Assembly (NCBI GenBank): GCA_016705365.1
Contig: JADIYI010000002.1
Span: 558,001-622,000 of the forward strand
DNA: 64,000 bases
Origin: Gammaproteobacteria bacterium
GTDB lineage: Bacteria > Pseudomonadota > Gammaproteobacteria > Pseudomonadales > UBA5518
Direction: 5' to 3'
A program made the translations under genes and the position numbers. The notes under the pieces are model-generated. The model saw nothing but the letters and a program-made list of their open reading frames with translations. It had not been told where the DNA came from and did not search any database. The stretch's first letter is position 1. Every line of letters begins with the position of its first letter. This document shows, in pieces, positions 1 through 8,922 of this stretch.

Positions 1-1
1 A

Positions 2-1015
2 TGGCACCTCATAGAAGGGCTCGCGGGCGATCGCTTTGCTGTTTACTGCAAGATGCATCATGCGCTGATCGACGGTGTGGGCGCCTGGCGCGTGCTTCGC
101 AGCCTGCTTGCGGACTCTCCGCGCACCGCGCCGGCCACTACGCGGAAGACGGCGCAACAGGTAGTTCCGTCTCGCATCGAACCACATAGCTGGCTCGGCG
201 ACCTGTCTCATACCGCCGAGGCATTTCTGGCCCAGGGACGTGCACTCCCGGAGCTTGCGGCAATGCTGCTGCGCATGCGCAGCGAGCAGGCCGCTGCTTC
301 GCCACCACTGCCCTTTACCGCCCCGCATGCCATCATGAACACCGAGATCAGCAACCGACGCCGCGTGATAACGGCGAGCTTCCCGCTCGCCTCGCTGCGC
401 CGGATCGGAAAAATCGTGGACGGAACCGTAAACGATGTTCTTCTGGCGATCTGCGGAGGCGCATTGCGCAGCTACCTGCTGGAACAGCATCGGTTACCGA
501 GCAAAACCTTGCTGGCCGGGGTTCCGGTATCGGTAAAGACGAGCGGAGAAAGTCATGGCAACCAGTTGAGCACCATCGTTTGCCCTCTCGGCACCACGAC
601 CCGCGATCCGCTCACCCGCCTGCGAAACATCAGCCGCATCACGCGGTGCGCGAAGCGCGATGTCAAGAACCTGTCGCAAACCGCGCGCCAGGACTATATG
701 AACCTGGTGCTGCTTCCTACCGTGGTGCTGACACTGGCGCACGCTGCCACCCTCATCCCTCCGGCGTTCAACGTTATCGTGTCCAACGTGCCTGGACCCG
801 ATCGTCCACTCTATCTGTCGGGCTCGAAACTGCAGGAAATCTATCCGCTCTCCGTAGTCACCGATGCCCAGGCACTCAATATCACGGCCGTCAGTTGCGG
901 CACCCGCGTGTGCCTCGGCATCACCAGTTGTCCCGACCAGTTGCCCGCGATCGAACACCTCGATGCGCATCTCGCAAACGCCCATCGCGAATTGCAGCGC
1001 GCACTGCAAGCCTGA
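2..1015 (+). CDS. Wax ester synthase/diacylglycerol acyltransferase (WS/DGAT), C-terminal part
   Basis: Acyl-CoA-dependent O-acyltransferase that makes wax esters or triacylglycerol as storage lipid. The reading frame is open from the window edge; about 337 residues are present, so the start and roughly the first 120-130 residues lie outside. The first visible residues carry the catalytic HHxxxDG motif (HHALIDG, near residue 19 of the fragment), preceded by the family's RFAxYxKxHH context. The C-terminal DUF1298-like half contains NVIVSNVPGP, typical of WS/DGAT proteins. The next gene, DAHP synthase, has its own promoter, so the two are probably not co-transcribed. Family is seen directly; substrate preference (wax ester or TAG) cannot be told. 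Confidence 0.9.
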   Translation, partial: WHLIEGLAGDRFAVYCKMHHALIDGVGAWRVLRSLLADSPRTAPATTRKTAQQVVPSRIEPHSWLGDLSHTAEAFLAQGRALPELAAMLLRMRSEQAAASPPLPFTAPHAIMNTEISNRRRVITASFPLASLRRIGKIVDGTVNDVLLAICGGALRSYLLEQHRLPSKTLLAGVPVSVKTSGESHGNQLSTIVCPLGTTTRDPLTRLRNISRITRCAKRDVKNLSQTARQDYMNLVLLPTVVLTLAHAATLIPPAFNVIVSNVPGPDRPLYLSGSKLQEIYPLSVVTDAQALNITAVSCGTRVCLGITSCPDQLPAIEHLDAHLANAHRELQRALQA

Positions 1016-1030
1016 GCCTGTACGCCCGGC

Positions 1031-1059
1031 GTGAACCCTCCGCGCGGTTCCGCTATAAT
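1031..1059 (+). promoter_or_regulatory. Sigma70-type promoter for DAHP synthase
   Basis: A perfect -10 hexamer TATAAT lies at 1054-1059, with a weak -35 GTGAAC 17 nt upstream at 1031-1036. It sits in the 85-nt gap before the DAHP synthase start. A short GC hairpin (CCCGC/GCGGG) follows within the leader. Assignment is from motif and position only. Confidence 0.55.
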
Positions 1060-1112
1060 CGCGCGCCCGCTCCGCGGGTGGCATTCACGCAGCAGGCAGG
1101 TTGAAGCAGTAC

Positions 1113-2201
1113 ATGAGCGAAAGATCCGTTGAAAACATCAATGTAGGAGCATTCGAACCGTTGATCACACCGGATCAACTCAAGCGCGAGATCCCGTTGA
1201 GCGCTGCCGTGTGTGAATCGGTGCTACGCGCACGCAGCACAATCCGCGATATTCTCGACGGCAATGATCACCGCCTGTTCCTGGTGGTAGGCCCGTGCTC
1301 CATACACGATACGCGCGCGGCACTGGAATATGCGCAGCGGCTGAAACACCTCGCCGACGAAGTCCAGGACAGCCTGTTCCTGGTGATGCGCGTATATTTC
1401 GAAAAGCCACGCACCACGACGGGCTGGAAGGGCCTGGTCAACGATCCGCATATGAACGATTCGTTCCGCATCCAGGAAGGCCTGCATATCGCGCGCCGGC
1501 TGCTGGTCGATATTTCCGCGATGGGCCTGCCAGCGGCAACCGAGGCGCTCGATCCCATCTCGCCGCAGTATCTCCAGGACCTTATCGCCTGGTCGGCGAT
1601 CGGGGCGCGCACCACTGAATCCCAGACTCACCGCGAGATGGCAAGCGGGCTTTCCTGCGCAGTTGGATTCAAGAATGGGACCGATGGCGGTTTTACGGTG
1701 GCGGTGAATGCACTGAAATCCGTCTCCGGTCCGCACCGTTTTCTCGGCATCAACCACCAGGGCGAAGTGGCGGTGATCCACACGCGCGGCAATCGCCATG
1801 CCCATATCGTGCTGAGAGGCGGTTCACAAGGTCCGAATTTCGATTCCATGCACATCGCGTTGTGCGAGCGCGAACTCGGCAAGGCCGGCGTCGCCTGCAA
1901 TATCGTGGTCGATTGCAGTCATGCCAATTCCGACAAGGACCCCTCCCTCCAGCCATTGGTTCTGGAAAACGTCGGCAATCAGATCCTCGAAGGCAACCGC
2001 TCGATCGTGGGAGCCATGCTCGAAAGCAACCTCGAGGCGGGCAACCAGCCGATTCCCGCGGACCTCTCGGCACTCAAATACGGCGTGTCGGTGACCGACG
2101 CCTGCATGGACTGGAGTACAACCGAAACCGCCATCCGTGCGTTGCGCAAGAAGGTGCGCAAGACTCTCATCGAGCGCCGGGTTGGCCGCATACCTACCTA
2201 G
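1113..2201 (+). CDS. aroG: 3-deoxy-7-phosphoheptulonate synthase, class I (AroF/G/H type)
   Basis: Condenses phosphoenolpyruvate and erythrose-4-phosphate to DAHP, the first step of the shikimate pathway, in the cytoplasm. Family motifs are plain: GPCSIHD (about residues 60-66), the MRVYFEKPRTTTGWKG substrate loop (92-107), and GARTTESQTHREMASGLS (164-181). Length is 362 aa from the ATG at 1113, close to the 350-356 aa of the E. coli isozymes. A TTG at 1101 would add four residues; neither start has a strong Shine-Dalgarno. Which aromatic amino acid feeds back on it cannot be read from sequence alone, so aroG stands for the class. It converges on fhs with only 6 nt between the stops and no obvious terminator. 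Confidence 0.93.
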   Translation: MSERSVENINVGAFEPLITPDQLKREIPLSAAVCESVLRARSTIRDILDGNDHRLFLVVGPCSIHDTRAALEYAQRLKHLADEVQDSLFLVMRVYFEKPRTTTGWKGLVNDPHMNDSFRIQEGLHIARRLLVDISAMGLPAATEALDPISPQYLQDLIAWSAIGARTTESQTHREMASGLSCAVGFKNGTDGGFTVAVNALKSVSGPHRFLGINHQGEVAVIHTRGNRHAHIVLRGGSQGPNFDSMHIALCERELGKAGVACNIVVDCSHANSDKDPSLQPLVLENVGNQILEGNRSIVGAMLESNLEAGNQPIPADLSALKYGVSVTDACMDWSTTETAIRALRKKVRKTLIERRVGRIPT

Positions 2202-2207
2202 ATTCGA

Positions 2208-3893
2208 CTAGGACAGACCCTCGATCTCGCCGCGGCCGTTGAGCCGGATATCTTCGGCAGCGGGTCGTCGCGGCAGTCCCGGCATCGTCATGATGTCACC
2301 GCACAATACCACGGCGAATTCCGCACCATTCGACAACACCACGTCGCGCACCGCCACGGTGTGATCGAGCGGTGCGCCCAGCAAGCCCGGATCGGTTGAG
2401 AAGCTGTATTGAGTCTTGGCAATGCACACCGGAAAACCGCGCGCCATGGTGTCGTACTGCGCAAACTTGTCGAGCACCTTCTTGTCGGCCACGACGTTCC
2501 CCGCCCCGTAGATGTTGCGCGCCACGCAGCCGACCTTCTCCCATAGCGGCATATCGTCGTCGTACAGCGTGCGGAACTGCGAGCGCCCGGAATCGGCCAG
2601 CCTCGCCACCGCCCGGGCAAGATCCTCGGCACCTGCGCCTCCATCACGGAAATGCCGCGATTCGATGGCTTCGCAACCAAGCCGTTCGGCTTGTTCGACC
2701 AGCAGCGCCACCTCGGCGTCCGTATCGTTGTCGAAGCGATTGATCGCAATGACTATCGGCACGCCGAACAGGCTGATGTTGCGCACATGGCGCGCCAGGT
2801 TGGCACATCCGGCACGCAGCGCCTCCAGATTTTCCGTGCCGAGCCGGTCTCGCGCGACTCCGCCGTGCATCTTCAGGGCTCTGGCGGTCGCAACAAGCAC
2901 CGCCGCATCAGGCTTGAGCGCTCCCTTGCGGGCGGCAACGTTGAAGAATTTCTCGGCGCCGAGGTCGGCGCCGAAACCCGCCTCGGTCACCACATAGTCC
3001 GCAAGCTTCAGTGCCGAGCGGGTAGCTATCAGCGAATTGCAGCCATGGGCAATGTTGCCGAACGGGCCACCATGGACAAGCACCGGGTTGTTTTCCAGTG
3101 TCTGCACCAGGTTTGGCAGCAGTGCGTCTTTCAGCAACACCGTCATGGCGCCTTCGGCCTTGATCTCGCGTGCATGCACCGGAGTGAGGTCGCGCCGGTA
3201 CCCGATGATGATATTGCCCAGCCTGCGCTCCAGGTCAGCCATGTCCTTGGCAAGGCAGAAAATCGCCATCACCTCGGAAGCAGGAGTGATATCGTAGCCA
3301 GCCTCGCGTACCAGTCCGTTGCCGGCGCCGCCAAGTCCCACACATATGGCGCGCAGGCTGCGGTCGTTCATGTCCACGGTGCGCCGCCACGTGACCCGGC
3401 GCGGATCAAGGCGCAGCGAATTCGACCAGTACAGATGGTTGTCCACCATCGCCGCAAGCAGGTTGTGCGCAGCCGATATGGCATGGAAATCGCCGGTGAA
3501 GTGCAGGTTCAGATCGTCCATCGGCACCACCTGTGCATAGCCGCCACCGGCGGCACCGCCTTTCATGCCGAAGCAGGGTCCGAGGCTCGGTTCGCGCAGC
3601 GCAAGCAGCGTGTTGCAGCCGATGCGATTCATGCCGTCCGCCAGCCCCACCGCAACCGTGGTCTTGCCCTCGCCCGCCGGTGTCGGCGAAATCGCGGTCA
3701 CCAGGATCAGCTTGCCGTCAGGGCGCGGCGCGAGCGAATCCAGAAAGGATCGCTCGATCTTCGCCTTGGTGCGCCCGTAGGGAATCAATGCATCTCCGGG
3801 GATACCGGCGCGCGCCGCGACCTCGGCGATCGGCAGCATCGTTGCCGCTCGCGCGATTTCGATATCGGGTGGCAAATCGTTGTTGTTCGGCAT
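2208..3893 (-). CDS. fhs: Formate--tetrahydrofolate ligase
   Basis: ATP-dependent ligation of formate to tetrahydrofolate, giving 10-formyl-THF for one-carbon metabolism. The 561-aa length matches the family (about 555-560). The nucleotide-binding loop TPAGEGKTT is at residues 71-79, after the conserved PYGRTKAKI segment near 38-46. Further family blocks include FGNIAHGCNS and VTEAGFGADLGAEKF. It lies downstream of the MtrB-type porin gene on the same strand, but the strong terminator at 3910-3940 separates them, so it probably has its own promoter within the terminator-proximal gap or depends on readthrough. No other folate gene adjoins. Confidence 0.96.
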   Translation of the reverse strand: MPNNNDLPPDIEIARAATMLPIAEVAARAGIPGDALIPYGRTKAKIERSFLDSLAPRPDGKLILVTAISPTPAGEGKTTVAVGLADGMNRIGCNTLLALREPSLGPCFGMKGGAAGGGYAQVVPMDDLNLHFTGDFHAISAAHNLLAAMVDNHLYWSNSLRLDPRRVTWRRTVDMNDRSLRAICVGLGGAGNGLVREAGYDITPASEVMAIFCLAKDMADLERRLGNIIIGYRRDLTPVHAREIKAEGAMTVLLKDALLPNLVQTLENNPVLVHGGPFGNIAHGCNSLIATRSALKLADYVVTEAGFGADLGAEKFFNVAARKGALKPDAAVLVATARALKMHGGVARDRLGTENLEALRAGCANLARHVRNISLFGVPIVIAINRFDNDTDAEVALLVEQAERLGCEAIESRHFRDGGAGAEDLARAVARLADSGRSQFRTLYDDDMPLWEKVGCVARNIYGAGNVVADKKVLDKFAQYDTMARGFPVCIAKTQYSFSTDPGLLGAPLDHTVAVRDVVLSNGAEFAVVLCGDIMTMPGLPRRPAAEDIRLNGRGEIEGLS

Positions 3894-3909
3894 CCGGTGT
3901 TTTCCCCCG

Positions 3910-3940
3910 AAAAAAGCAACGGCGCCCTCGGGCGCCGTTG
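3910..3940 (-). terminator. Rho-independent terminator of the cytochrome/porin cluster
   Basis: On the minus strand a perfect 11-bp stem (3930-3940 with 3917-3927) closes on a 2-nt loop and is followed by G then six T residues (3915-3910). It begins 17 nt after the MtrB-type stop codon and ends 16 nt before fhs, so it closes the multiheme cluster. Confidence 0.9.
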
Positions 3941-3957
3941 TGGTCGACCTCGGCCGC

Positions 3958-6111
3958 TCAGAACTTGTAACGAACCGACATCATGACAGCCTGTGAATTA
4001 TAGTCGGGCCGCTCGTAGGCGAAGGCAACCGCAGCCGCCGTGCCTGCAGTGACAACATCCGGGCTCCACGCCCAGTCCTCGGCATTGCGGCTTTCATAGA
4101 TGTAGCGACCAATCACATCGATCCGGTCGTTGAAATGGTAGTTGCCCACGATATTCAAGCGACTCAGCGAGTCGTTCGAATCCGGCGTATCCCCGGTTAC
4201 CAGCGTGATACCACCAAAATAGGTCTCGTTGGTTTCATAGCTCGAATCGGATTCGAGGTAGGCAAAATCCATCGACAGATCGAAACGGTCCTCGACCACC
4301 ACCCAGTCGAGGGTTAGGCCAAAGGCATCGGCGTTGTCCTCGCTATCCAGTTTCCACTCCGAGTACGGCACCGCGGTGCCACCCATCTGGCGCCCGAGCT
4401 GACGGACCTTGTAGTCCTCGTAGCTGCCGTAGGCAGAGAGGGATACCGCTTTCGACGCAGCCCAACTCAGACCCACCGTGGTGACCTCGGCATCGCGAGT
4501 GTCGAGGCCATAGGTGTCGTTGTTGAAATCGTCGCGCACCACGCTGAAGGAACCGTACAGCGAGACACTGTCGCTAAGGGCATAATCGGCATTGATCTTG
4601 TACACATCCTGGTCGCGATCGAGCAGGAAAAACGGGGTGGCGCGACGCCCGACGCCACCCGGAGAGATAAATTCCTCGGTCTCGTCGCTCAGATCCGCTT
4701 CGACCACGTTGTACTCCGCCCGCAGCTTCACCGACAAGGCGGCCAGGTTCGGCAGTTTCAGCTCCACCCAATAGCGATCCTCGTCGGTGGAATCGGTGAA
4801 CGAAAGCGCCGCACCGAGCGGGTCCAGTTCATCGGTGTCACGATCCGTGGTTTCCAGCTCGATGCCACCACGCAAGCGCACCCGACTGGCGAACCGGTAC
4901 CCGCCTTCGATTGCGAAAGTCTGGCGCTCGGAGTCATAGATACGGTTCGAATAGCCGTCTGACGCCGACCCCGAATAACTGACCAGCTGCGTCTGTATCG
5001 GATCGTGCCGGGTATCCTTGTCCTTGTAGTCGTACTGCAGGCGGTAGTCGAGGCGCGCCGTCGGCCGCCCTACCAGCGCCAGCTTCAGGCTGGTGCGCTC
5101 GACCTCGCCATCCAGCGAAGAATAAGGAAACACCGGGTTGACCGTCGGATAGAAATTGGTGTCATTGACCACCGGCAGGAAATGGTCGTCCTGCTCGCCG
5201 CGGCTCCAGTCGGCAAACCAGCTGAGACGGGTGCGCATATCGAAGTTCCAGCCGCCGTCGATCCCAACGCGCAGAAACTGGTTGTCGGGTTCCAGCGCCA
5301 GTTGCTCCACGCCGATAGGCGCGTAATTGGCATTCTCGTAGGGAAGCGCGTTGTTGTCGTTGTCGAACTGCGACAGATAGACCTCCAGCCCGGTCTGCAG
5401 ACAACGGCTCGCATAATCCGCGCGCGCGCTCATCAGATCGGTGCTGTAATTGATGTTCTCGGGCACCAGGCCGGTACCGCTGAATCCCTGGTTGCCGCCC
5501 ATGACATCGTCGCCGGTCTTGTCCTGACGTTGCAGGTCGAAACTGACGGTCCATTGTTCTCCCAGCGTCTTCAGGCCTTCCAGCCCGAAGGTGCTGCGCT
5601 TGGAGCCGATATCCTCTCCCGTATAGAAAGCCGGGGCGGCGCTGCTCGCGCCCGGCACATAACCTGCGGGAAGCCTTGCGATCGGCGTTCCCCCGGGATA
5701 AACCGTGCGCGCCTCGCCATACTCCGTTTTCTCGACCTGATCGGCATAAAGCGACAAGCCGTAATTCCCCTGCACGCCATAGCTGGCTTCCAGCAATCGC
5801 CCGAAACCGATACCCGCCTTGATGTCCCAGGAACTCGCCGCGTCCGGGTCGCTGCCGCCGAGGTGCAAACTGCCGACCGGAAAGCCGCCGTCATCCTGGT
5901 ACGCGTCGCTGATACCCGACGTGTACTCGCCGAATTTCCCGTTGCCGTCGTCGGTATAACCACCGCCAAGTTCGATATGATTTTCGTAAACCGGCTTCGC
6001 CTTGGGCGCGCTCGTGTCCTCGAACGCAAACTCTTCCTGAGCCTGGACCCCGACTGCGCCAAGACTTGCCCCCAGGATCGCCAGCCAGAGCGCCTTGTGT
6101 TTGCTGTTCAT
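3958..6111 (-). CDS. MtrB/PioB family decaheme-associated outer membrane porin
   Basis: Predicted outer membrane beta-barrel that sheathes a decaheme cytochrome so electrons can cross the membrane. The 717-aa protein has a signal peptide (about 1-24, ending VQA), an acidic N-terminal stretch, then alternating amphipathic strands throughout, and ends in a terminal Phe (SVRYKF), as expected for barrel insertion. The family is recognised from the N-terminal HIELGGGY block, the overall pattern and the neighbouring decaheme gene. I see no CXXC pair near the mature N-terminus, unlike Shewanella MtrB; the one cysteine I see is in SRCLQTG. The start has a strong Shine-Dalgarno (GGAGGAAG). It is the last gene of a four-gene minus-strand cluster closed by the terminator at 3910. 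Confidence 0.88.
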   Translation of the reverse strand: MNSKHKALWLAILGASLGAVGVQAQEEFAFEDTSAPKAKPVYENHIELGGGYTDDGNGKFGEYTSGISDAYQDDGGFPVGSLHLGGSDPDAASSWDIKAGIGFGRLLEASYGVQGNYGLSLYADQVEKTEYGEARTVYPGGTPIARLPAGYVPGASSAAPAFYTGEDIGSKRSTFGLEGLKTLGEQWTVSFDLQRQDKTGDDVMGGNQGFSGTGLVPENINYSTDLMSARADYASRCLQTGLEVYLSQFDNDNNALPYENANYAPIGVEQLALEPDNQFLRVGIDGGWNFDMRTRLSWFADWSRGEQDDHFLPVVNDTNFYPTVNPVFPYSSLDGEVERTSLKLALVGRPTARLDYRLQYDYKDKDTRHDPIQTQLVSYSGSASDGYSNRIYDSERQTFAIEGGYRFASRVRLRGGIELETTDRDTDELDPLGAALSFTDSTDEDRYWVELKLPNLAALSVKLRAEYNVVEADLSDETEEFISPGGVGRRATPFFLLDRDQDVYKINADYALSDSVSLYGSFSVVRDDFNNDTYGLDTRDAEVTTVGLSWAASKAVSLSAYGSYEDYKVRQLGRQMGGTAVPYSEWKLDSEDNADAFGLTLDWVVVEDRFDLSMDFAYLESDSSYETNETYFGGITLVTGDTPDSNDSLSRLNIVGNYHFNDRIDVIGRYIYESRNAEDWAWSPDVVTAGTAAAVAFAYERPDYNSQAVMMSVRYKF

Positions 6112-6143
6112 ACCGCTTCCTCCCCCATTTTCTCGCGAAATTT

Positions 6144-7073
6144 TCAGCGTCGGAACGTCAGACCCGCCGGATGGTTGGTCCCGTGCACATTGGTATGACA
6201 GTTGGTGCAGGCTCTGCCCACGACCCGGTTATTGCCGGCGACGGCCGCATTGGCGTAGACGGTACCCGGATGCCGGGTGTCGATATGGCACTGCTGGCAC
6301 AGGAACGGCGGCCTTGATACCAGCAGGGAATCGTTCACCGATCCATGCGGGTTATGACAATCGCCACAATTGTCCTGCACCGGCTCGTGCTCGAACAGGA
6401 ACGGACCGCGTTTCTCGGCATGGCAGTTGTAGCAGGTCTCGTTGACGGTAGCCTCGACCAGCATGTGATCACCCTTGGCACCGTGGGGATTGTGGCAATC
6501 GGTGCACACCACCTTGCCTTCGCGCATCGGGTGGCGCGAAAACTTGTTCAGGTTGGCTTTCTGATCAGTGTGACAACCCACGCAAGCGTCCACCTGCGTC
6601 TGGCGGTCGAGGATCTTGTCTTCGCGTTCGTGCACCTTGTGACAATCATTGCAGGCAACATCCGCGCGGCTGTGTTCGCTGGTGAGAAAATGCCGCTGTC
6701 CAACCTTGCCATGGCAACCCAGGCACATTTCGGCATGCGCCGCCGCGTCGGCGGGATCCTTGCTCGCAAACGTTTGCGCCACCCGGAACTGCTTTTCTTT
6801 CTTGGCATGCTCGCCGCCGGGTCCGTGACAGGATTCACAGCCCTTGTTCGCGGCAGGGGTTCGACTGTCGCCTGCCATCCCGTGAGGGCCGCTCATGATG
6901 GCGCTGGCATGCTCGTCATCGTGACATTCGGTACAGGCTTTGATGCCACCTTCGCTGTAGGTGGTGGACGCCGGCAACGCACTGCGATCCTCGGCCTTCG
7001 ATACAACCGCCACAGTGAACAACACCGCACCGATTGCCGTAGCCCCCAAGGCCCTGATAATCAGACTACGCAT
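6144..7073 (-). CDS. DmsE/MtrA-family decaheme c-type cytochrome
   Basis: Periplasmic multiheme electron carrier expected to plug the MtrB/PioB-type porin encoded 32 nt downstream. The 309-aa protein has a signal peptide (about residues 1-27, ending SKA) and exactly ten CXXCH haem-attachment motifs: CTECH, CESCH, CLGCH, CNDCH, CVGCH, CTDCH, CYNCH, CGDCH, CQQCH and CTNCH. Spacing is regular and the length matches MtrA/DmsE proteins. The start at 7073 was chosen because GGGGAG lies just upstream and a clean signal peptide follows; a longer frame reaching 7163 would bury the signal. Whether the electrons reduce DMSO, metals or enter from outside is not decided by sequence, since no terminal reductase is in the window. 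Confidence 0.93.
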   Translation of the reverse strand: MRSLIIRALGATAIGAVLFTVAVVSKAEDRSALPASTTYSEGGIKACTECHDDEHASAIMSGPHGMAGDSRTPAANKGCESCHGPGGEHAKKEKQFRVAQTFASKDPADAAAHAEMCLGCHGKVGQRHFLTSEHSRADVACNDCHKVHEREDKILDRQTQVDACVGCHTDQKANLNKFSRHPMREGKVVCTDCHNPHGAKGDHMLVEATVNETCYNCHAEKRGPFLFEHEPVQDNCGDCHNPHGSVNDSLLVSRPPFLCQQCHIDTRHPGTVYANAAVAGNNRVVGRACTNCHTNVHGTNHPAGLTFRR

Positions 7074-7159
7074 ACCATTTGCTCCCCTGTTCCGGACCGT
7101 TTGCCGTGGTCTTTTTTTAGCTGATTCACGATGCGTCCATCGTGAATACCCCGAATCGA

Positions 7160-8077
7160 TCATTGCGCCGCTGCAACCACATCGGCGCTGCCCGCACCAA
7201 TGGCCAGCGAATGCTCCAGACTCACCAGGTGCTGGTGCTTTTTCACACCCGGATCATGGATGGCAATGCCGAAATGGTAGACGGCACCGGTGGTGAGGGA
7301 GAGTTCGCCGACCCCCGCCGCAGCCAACGGACGTTGAATTTCCGCAATCCAGCGGGCTCCTTCGAGGCGAATGCTGCCCGCTCCGCCAACTTCCTTCTCG
7401 TGAAACTTGTCCAGCACGTAGCCCCGTTCCGCTGCACCCGATGCCTCGATTTCGATCAGGTCGAGGAATTCCCCGGCTGCCAGCGCGGCATCGAGTTCCG
7501 CTTGAGGGCGCACGCTGTCGCCGCCTCCGGTCGCCGTGTTCTTGCTGCGTGAACGGGACAGATATTTGCCCAGCTTCTGACCGGAATCGCTCTTCATCCC
7601 CGGGGCGTCGTCATGGCAGGCAGCCCAGCAACCCGCTTGCGCGGTCGATTTGAGCGCATCGTTTCCGAGCATGATGGCCACCCCGGGGACTTTGCCATCG
7701 ACGGCCGGCCCGGAAATCTGCCAATGCAGAACATCTCCTTCCACTGCGGCCTTGACCTGCACCACCACCGAAGCACGTCCCGGGTAGGAAACCGCGGCTG
7801 CCTGTGACGTGCCCATGTCCGCCTCTTCCTCGGCATGGCATTCATTACAGCTTTGGCCGGAACGGATCTTCGCTGCACCCTTGTGCGAGGCAGCGGTGAG
7901 CGTCTGCTCCCATGAGGTCTGGCCAGGCAGGAACAGGGCGATGTCCCTGGCTGTTGCCTTGCTCCAATCGAGCGCAAATGCGCCACCGGGGAGCATGCAA
8001 CACAGCAACCCCACGCAAGCAACCCTGGTCTTCACCGACAAGAAACGATCAACCGGAGAATCGGACACCCGCAACAT
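7160..8077 (-). CDS. Cytochrome with ethylbenzene dehydrogenase-like haem-binding domain
   Basis: Probable periplasmic electron carrier of the multiheme cluster. The 305-aa protein has a long signal peptide (about 1-35, cut before LDW), a CXXCH motif at residues 77-81 (CNECH), and a beta-rich region resembling the haem-b-binding domain of ethylbenzene dehydrogenase/DMSO-reductase gamma-type subunits. It also holds CWAACH at 150-155, a CX3CH arrangement that may be a second, atypical haem site. The start has an excellent Shine-Dalgarno (AAGGAGAG). It lies between the NapC-like and decaheme genes, so a relay role from inner membrane to decaheme is inferred. Family assignment is by pattern recognition and should be confirmed with profile searches. 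Confidence 0.75.
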   Translation of the reverse strand: MLRVSDSPVDRFLSVKTRVACVGLLCCMLPGGAFALDWSKATARDIALFLPGQTSWEQTLTAASHKGAAKIRSGQSCNECHAEEEADMGTSQAAAVSYPGRASVVVQVKAAVEGDVLHWQISGPAVDGKVPGVAIMLGNDALKSTAQAGCWAACHDDAPGMKSDSGQKLGKYLSRSRSKNTATGGGDSVRPQAELDAALAAGEFLDLIEIEASGAAERGYVLDKFHEKEVGGAGSIRLEGARWIAEIQRPLAAAGVGELSLTTGAVYHFGIAIHDPGVKKHQHLVSLEHSLAIGAGSADVVAAAQ

Positions 8078-8163
8078 GCAACTCTCTCCTTTCAGGGCTT
8101 ATTGCACTGTCTTTACGCTAACCGCCTCGGGTTCGTTCAACCTTGATCCGGATCATGGTGGCC

Positions 8164-8742
8164 TCAGAAGTCGAAGGAATCACCGCTCTTCGAAGCTTCC
8201 TCGCTGGCCACTGCATGTCCCGCGTCTTCATGGCAATCGACACAGGTCTTGCCTTGGCCCAGCTTGGCGTGATCGCGCCGCGCCTTGGGACTCTGCGCCT
8301 CGAGATCCATGCGCTCGACGTTGTGGCAGGAGCGGCAGGTCGCGGAATCGCTGGAGCGAAAACGTGCAAGCTCGCGCTCCTTCATTTCGGGCTGGTGTGC
8401 CAGGTACTTTTCGTCCGTGTCTATCACCCCGCGGAAATGTCCCCAAACCTCCCGTGCCGCCTCCATTTTGCGCTGCATCTTGGGCAAGAAGTCGTGTTGC
8501 ACATGACAATCGGAACACCCCGGCACCACACCAAACTCGTTCTTGTAATGCACAGTCAGCTGGTGCCGGGCATAGGGGATGGCGTGGTTGTGACAGCCCA
8601 GGCAGAACTCGTCGGTGCTGGTCGCGGCCAGGCTGAAGTTGAAAACCGCCACCCCCACGATGCCAATCACTACACCCAGCGCCAGCACCACTGCAATCAG
8701 GCGCCGGGGAGCCCTTGCCGGACCCGCGGATTCTGTCGGCAT
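8164..8742 (-). CDS. NapC/NirT-family tetraheme cytochrome c (quinol dehydrogenase)
   Basis: Membrane-anchored quinol oxidase that passes electrons to periplasmic cytochromes, like CymA/NapC. The 192-aa protein has one N-terminal membrane anchor (about residues 15-38) and four CXXCH motifs (CLGCH, CSDCH, CRSCH, CVDCH), the NapC/NirT haem set. The start at 8742 is fixed by GGGGGAGAG six nt upstream; longer frames would start without a ribosome site. It is the first gene of the cluster, upstream of the EB_dh-type cytochrome, decaheme and porin genes. The 180-nt region upstream contains a weak TATCAT (8807-8812) and a 13-nt GCAGCA-C-TGCTGC palindrome (8825-8837) that could be an operator. Confidence 0.92.
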   Translation of the reverse strand: MPTESAGPARAPRRLIAVVLALGVVIGIVGVAVFNFSLAATSTDEFCLGCHNHAIPYARHQLTVHYKNEFGVVPGCSDCHVQHDFLPKMQRKMEAAREVWGHFRGVIDTDEKYLAHQPEMKERELARFRSSDSATCRSCHNVERMDLEAQSPKARRDHAKLGQGKTCVDCHEDAGHAVASEEASKSGDSFDF

Positions 8743-8922
8743 AACACTCTCCCCCCTGTTGTCCATGACTGTTCCACGCAAGGCGCGCAACCGAACTCGC
8801 AGGCACATGATAGCGTCGGATCGTGCAGCACTGCTGCGTCAGATCAAAAAACCTCAAGGGACGGGCGGCAACAATCGCCCCGACAGCTCAGCGGGCAGAC
8901 AGACTGGATAGCTTGCGCTCTG

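Noticed and set aside
8825..8837. GCAGCA-C-TGCTGC palindrome as an FNR/ANR or ArcA site for the cytochrome cluster
   Set aside because: Does not match the FNR box (TTGAT-N4-ATCAA) or another regulator I know; kept only as an unnamed palindrome.
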